Below are positions 5,076 to 7,136 of a DNA stretch of 7,136 bases, one piece after another (the stretch's first letter is position 1; each line of letters opens with the position of its first letter). A program made the position numbers and the translations under genes. The notes beneath the pieces are model-generated. The model did no database searches, was not told the DNA's origin, and worked only from the letters and a program-made list of their open reading frames with translations. The DNA is from an uncultured Acidimicrobiales bacterium (lineage in GTDB: Bacteria; Actinomycetota; Acidimicrobiia; Acidimicrobiales; Aldehydirespiratoraceae): NCBI GenBank assembly GCA_938091985.1, contig CALKOE010000176.1, positions 1 through 7,136 on the forward strand, written 5' to 3'.

Positions 5076-6478
5076 ACGTCGGCGCCGAAGCGTTCGGCGA
5101 GGTGGTCCACCGGGTTGCGCGAGATCACGCTCGGGGCCTGATCGAGGAACTCCCGCCAGCGCCGGGCCATGGCAAACCAGAGCCGGGGGTGGCGGGCGCT
5201 GAGCCGCAGCGGCAGGTAGCCGAGCTCCCACATCATCACGACGCCCCAGAATCCGAGATCGCTTTGCACTCCCCCGGGCTCGAGCTTCGTGTGGATGCGC
5301 ATTGCACCGTGGAGGATGTGGACGATGCGGTCGCGAATCGCTTCGCTGAGCACCGCCTCGGGGATGGTGGTGAGCCCCGACGCGTTGTCGGGCATCGTCG
5401 CTGAGCGCCCGACCGAGCGCGACTGAAACGAGACCCACCAGTAGGGACGTTCGACGTCGGACGGCACATGAAAGACGAAGGGGCGCGGCGAGAGTCGGCG
5501 CGCGAACACCCGAGGCACTTCACGAACCAGGCGACCGAGGTGCGCCTCGAAGTCTCGCCATTCGACCCGCACACCTTCCTCAGCTGCGGTGCGCTCGGCG
5601 ATCTTCGGTGCGTACTTCGTCGTCAACTCGGCGAGGTGCGTCTCGCGATCGGTGTACCAGTCGACATCGCTGCGGTCGAAGCCAGAGTCGCTGTCCCACA
5701 CGTCGCCCGGCGCCATGGTGATCACGTCGGTTCCTTCGATACCTCCGCGCTCGGCCACGCCCTCGACCACCGCACCCGGAGTCACGAGATGGGCGTTGAG
5801 CGGCGCGCTGTCGGGATGAAGAAACCCGACCATCGAGCCGAAGGGAATCGCGTAGCGAGGGCGCAGGCGCGCCATCACGTCGTGGAAGTCGTCGAGATAG
5901 GTCTGCTGGCTGACGAGAGTCAGCTGCTCGGCATCTTCGCTGTCGTAGAGCACCGGGTAGGACTGGGCGAACGAGTGGCTCTTGCAAGCGAGAGCTGGGC
6001 GCCCGAAGTCGTTCACCAACTGATCGAGGGCCCGACCGCGGATCTTGCAGTCGTTCACGTCGACCACCACTTGGTCGTCTTCGGCAATGACGAACGCTGT
6101 GTCGTCGAAGCCGTATTGATAGGACGCGACACGCACTCCGTGGCCGAGGTCGAGCACACGTCCGTGGATGAGCTCCTGCGGGCGTTCGAATCCGAGACTG
6201 ACCACCTCATCGGCCATCACATCCACGCCGAACCGCGGAATCAGCACGTTCGCGGCGCGGTCGAGCTTGCGCATCGACGGGTAGTGGAAGTGATCGAAGT
6301 GGTGATGGGTGAGATAGACGAAGTCGGGCGCGAGCATCTCCGGAGTCGGTTCTGTGCTCGGTGGGAAGTGCCACCACGAGCGCCAATAACACGACCCGAT
6401 CAGCCACGGGTCGACGAGGATTGTTCCGGCTCGAGTCTCCGCCCGCAGGCAGGAGTGGCCGATCACCGTGACGCGCAT
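5072..6478 (-). CDS. MBL-fold protein resembling CMP-N-acetylneuraminate hydroxylase, without a Rieske domain
   Basis: This 468-residue predicted metalloprotein has an N-terminal MBL fold: IGHSC (6-10), VDPWLIGSCYWRSWWHFPP (22-40), and the HxHxDH motif in YLTHHHFDHFHYPSMRKL (55-72; H58, H60, D62, H63). VDVNDCKIRG (139-148) and RPRYAIPFGSMVGFLHPDS (206-224) recall the equivalent segments of CMP-Neu5Ac hydroxylase, as does the C-terminal part (about 340-400). The Rieske iron-sulfur domain that hydroxylase needs is absent, since residue 1 starts directly in the MBL fold. The protein therefore cannot be assumed to hydroxylate. UlaG-like lactonases and phosphodiesterases are alternatives. The ATG at 6478 is preferred over a TTG at 6487 because TACCGT lies 8 nt upstream, suggesting a leaderless mRNA. 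The gene is divergent from a GT-C glycosyltransferase and convergent with the GNAT gene, which hints at glycan work. Confidence 0.82.
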   Translation of the reverse strand: MRVTVIGHSCLRAETRAGTILVDPWLIGSCYWRSWWHFPPSTEPTPEMLAPDFVYLTHHHFDHFHYPSMRKLDRAANVLIPRFGVDVMADEVVSLGFERPQELIHGRVLDLGHGVRVASYQYGFDDTAFVIAEDDQVVVDVNDCKIRGRALDQLVNDFGRPALACKSHSFAQSYPVLYDSEDAEQLTLVSQQTYLDDFHDVMARLRPRYAIPFGSMVGFLHPDSAPLNAHLVTPGAVVEGVAERGGIEGTDVITMAPGDVWDSDSGFDRSDVDWYTDRETHLAELTTKYAPKIAERTAAEEGVRVEWRDFEAHLGRLVREVPRVFARRLSPRPFVFHVPSDVERPYWWVSFQSRSVGRSATMPDNASGLTTIPEAVLSEAIRDRIVHILHGAMRIHTKLEPGGVQSDLGFWGVVMMWELGYLPLRLSARHPRLWFAMARRWREFLDQAPSVISRNPVDHLAERFGADV

Positions 6479-6486
6479 GAGCCGCA

Positions 6487-6492
6487 ACGGTA
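6487..6492 (-). promoter_or_regulatory. Candidate -10 element for the sialate-hydroxylase-like gene
   Basis: TACCGT on the minus strand ends 8 nt before the ATG at 6478, and no ribosome-binding site lies between. The same hexamer occurs in the palindrome at 3980-3989. A -35 match is not evident. Confidence 0.35.
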
Positions 6493-6501
6493 CGTCACAA
6501 G

Positions 6502-6507
6502 TACGAT
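6502..6507 (+). promoter_or_regulatory. Candidate -10 element for the GT-C glycosyltransferase gene
   Basis: TACGAT matches the TANNNT pattern. It would start transcription near 6514, leaving a leader of about 27-30 nt with a GGGGA (6521-6525) that is rather far from the start codon. It lies 9 bp from the opposing TACCGT, so the two divergent promoters would compete for polymerase. No clear -35 is seen. Confidence 0.3.
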
Positions 6508-6540
6508 TCCCCGGTGCGCTGGGGACCGAGAATTCAACAT

Positions 6541-7136
6541 GTGATGCGGAACCCCTTCGCGCTACTCGTGTTCGCGACCTTCGCCCTGGCCGTCCTCGTG
6601 CGGTGGTACGTGCTCGACCGTTGGTACATCGACGTGCCCCTCGTCGAGGACGGCACCCTCAACGACAACCTCTACTACCACCTCTCGGCGAACCTTCTGG
6701 CCGACGGCCACGGCTTCGCCAATCCGTTCGAATACCAGGTGAACGACATCATCATCCCCACGGCCGCCCACCCGCCGGGGTTCACCGTCTACCTGTCGAT
6801 CTGGTCATTGTTCGGAGCCGACACGGTCACCTGGCACCGCTTCGCCAGCGGCATCATCTCCGCCTCTGTCGTGCTCCCTGTCGGTCTCCTGCTCCGCCGA
6901 CTCTTCGATCTCAAGGTGGCGGCCCTCGCCATGATCGCCGTCGCGCTCTACCCGCCGCTGTGGATGAACGACTCGCTGATCCTTTCGGAGTCGATGTACA
7001 TCCCGCTCGCGGCATGGGCACTGTTCTTCGCTTATCGCGCCTACGAAGAGCCATCGGTTCGCCGCATCCTCGAACTGACGGTCGTGCTCGCGCTCGGTTC
7101 GCTCACCCGCAGCGAGCCCTTCCTCATGTTCTTCCT
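6541..7136 (+). CDS. GT-C glycosyltransferase, GT39/ArnT-like, 5' part only
   Basis: Integral membrane glycosyltransferase that would move a sugar from a polyprenyl-phosphate donor to an acceptor on the outer face of the membrane. About 198 residues are visible before the window ends. Numbered from the ATG at 6544, a first membrane helix (4-22) leads into an outer loop with NDNLYYHLSANLLADGHGF (40-58). Its D41 is the likely catalytic or metal-binding Asp of GT-C enzymes. The loop continues into TAAHPPGF (73-80), typical of this group. Further hydrophobic helices lie at about 103-118, 125-141, 147-165 and 176-187, followed by LTRSE (187-191). GTG (6541) and ATG (6544) are adjacent in-frame starts, and either could be used. 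An ATG at 6539 hits a stop at once. The acceptor is unknown. The neighbouring GNAT and CMAH-like genes are consistent with a surface-glycan role. Confidence 0.85.
   Translation, partial: MMRNPFALLVFATFALAVLVRWYVLDRWYIDVPLVEDGTLNDNLYYHLSANLLADGHGFANPFEYQVNDIIIPTAAHPPGFTVYLSIWSLFGADTVTWHRFASGIISASVVLPVGLLLRRLFDLKVAALAMIAVALYPPLWMNDSLILSESMYIPLAAWALFFAYRAYEEPSVRRILELTVVLALGSLTRSEPFLMFF

Noticed and set aside
5468..6544. Plus-strand open frame (358 codons) opposite the CMAH-like gene
   Set aside because: The minus-strand gene has intact HxHxDH and other family motifs. The opposite frame has none.

Overview
This is a high-GC actinobacterial fragment. The best clue is the left third. Read on the minus strand, it carries fhaA, fhaB/fipA and a PstP-type Ser/Thr phosphatase behind a divergent tRNA-Leu(CAG). 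That is the order of the cell-growth and division signalling locus of Mycobacterium tuberculosis, where rodA, pbpA, pknA and pknB follow pstP. FhaA is very short here, and the genes on the right do not look mycobacterial. A lineage such as Acidimicrobiia is plausible, but the window alone cannot prove it.

Layout: (1) 1-1779, minus strand: fhaA > fhaB > PP2C phosphatase. The last two are coupled by an ATGA overlap, and the phosphatase runs off the left edge. (2) 1892-1975, plus: tRNA-Leu(CAG). (3) 2130-2651, plus: a small protein of unknown function with two membrane helices. (4) 2670-3953, minus: a metallo-beta-lactamase (MBL)-fold hydrolase of the alkylsulfatase-like group. It is divergent from (5) 3997-5010, plus: a GNAT-like acyltransferase. 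(6) 5072-6478, minus: a second, unrelated MBL-fold protein resembling the metal-binding part of CMP-N-acetylneuraminate hydroxylase. (7) 6541 to the right edge, plus: the start of a GT-C glycosyltransferase (GT39/ArnT-like).

How the parts may work together: the left block is a phospho-signalling module. The FHA proteins read phosphothreonines written by Ser/Thr kinases, and the phosphatase erases them, tuning peptidoglycan synthesis and division. The right block (GNAT, sialate-hydroxylase-like MBL protein, GT-C transferase) hints at surface glycan synthesis or modification. This rests on gene families and proximity only, since the genes do not form one operon.

Two non-coding features stand out. 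One is a set of three perfectly adjacent 26-bp repeats, each with a small hairpin, which fill the gap between the convergent GNAT and sialate-hydroxylase-like genes and contain both stop codons. The other is a perfect 10-bp palindrome in the 43-bp gap between the divergent hydrolase and GNAT genes; it places a TANNNT -10-like hexamer on each strand. I found no mobile element, CRISPR array or obvious defence system.
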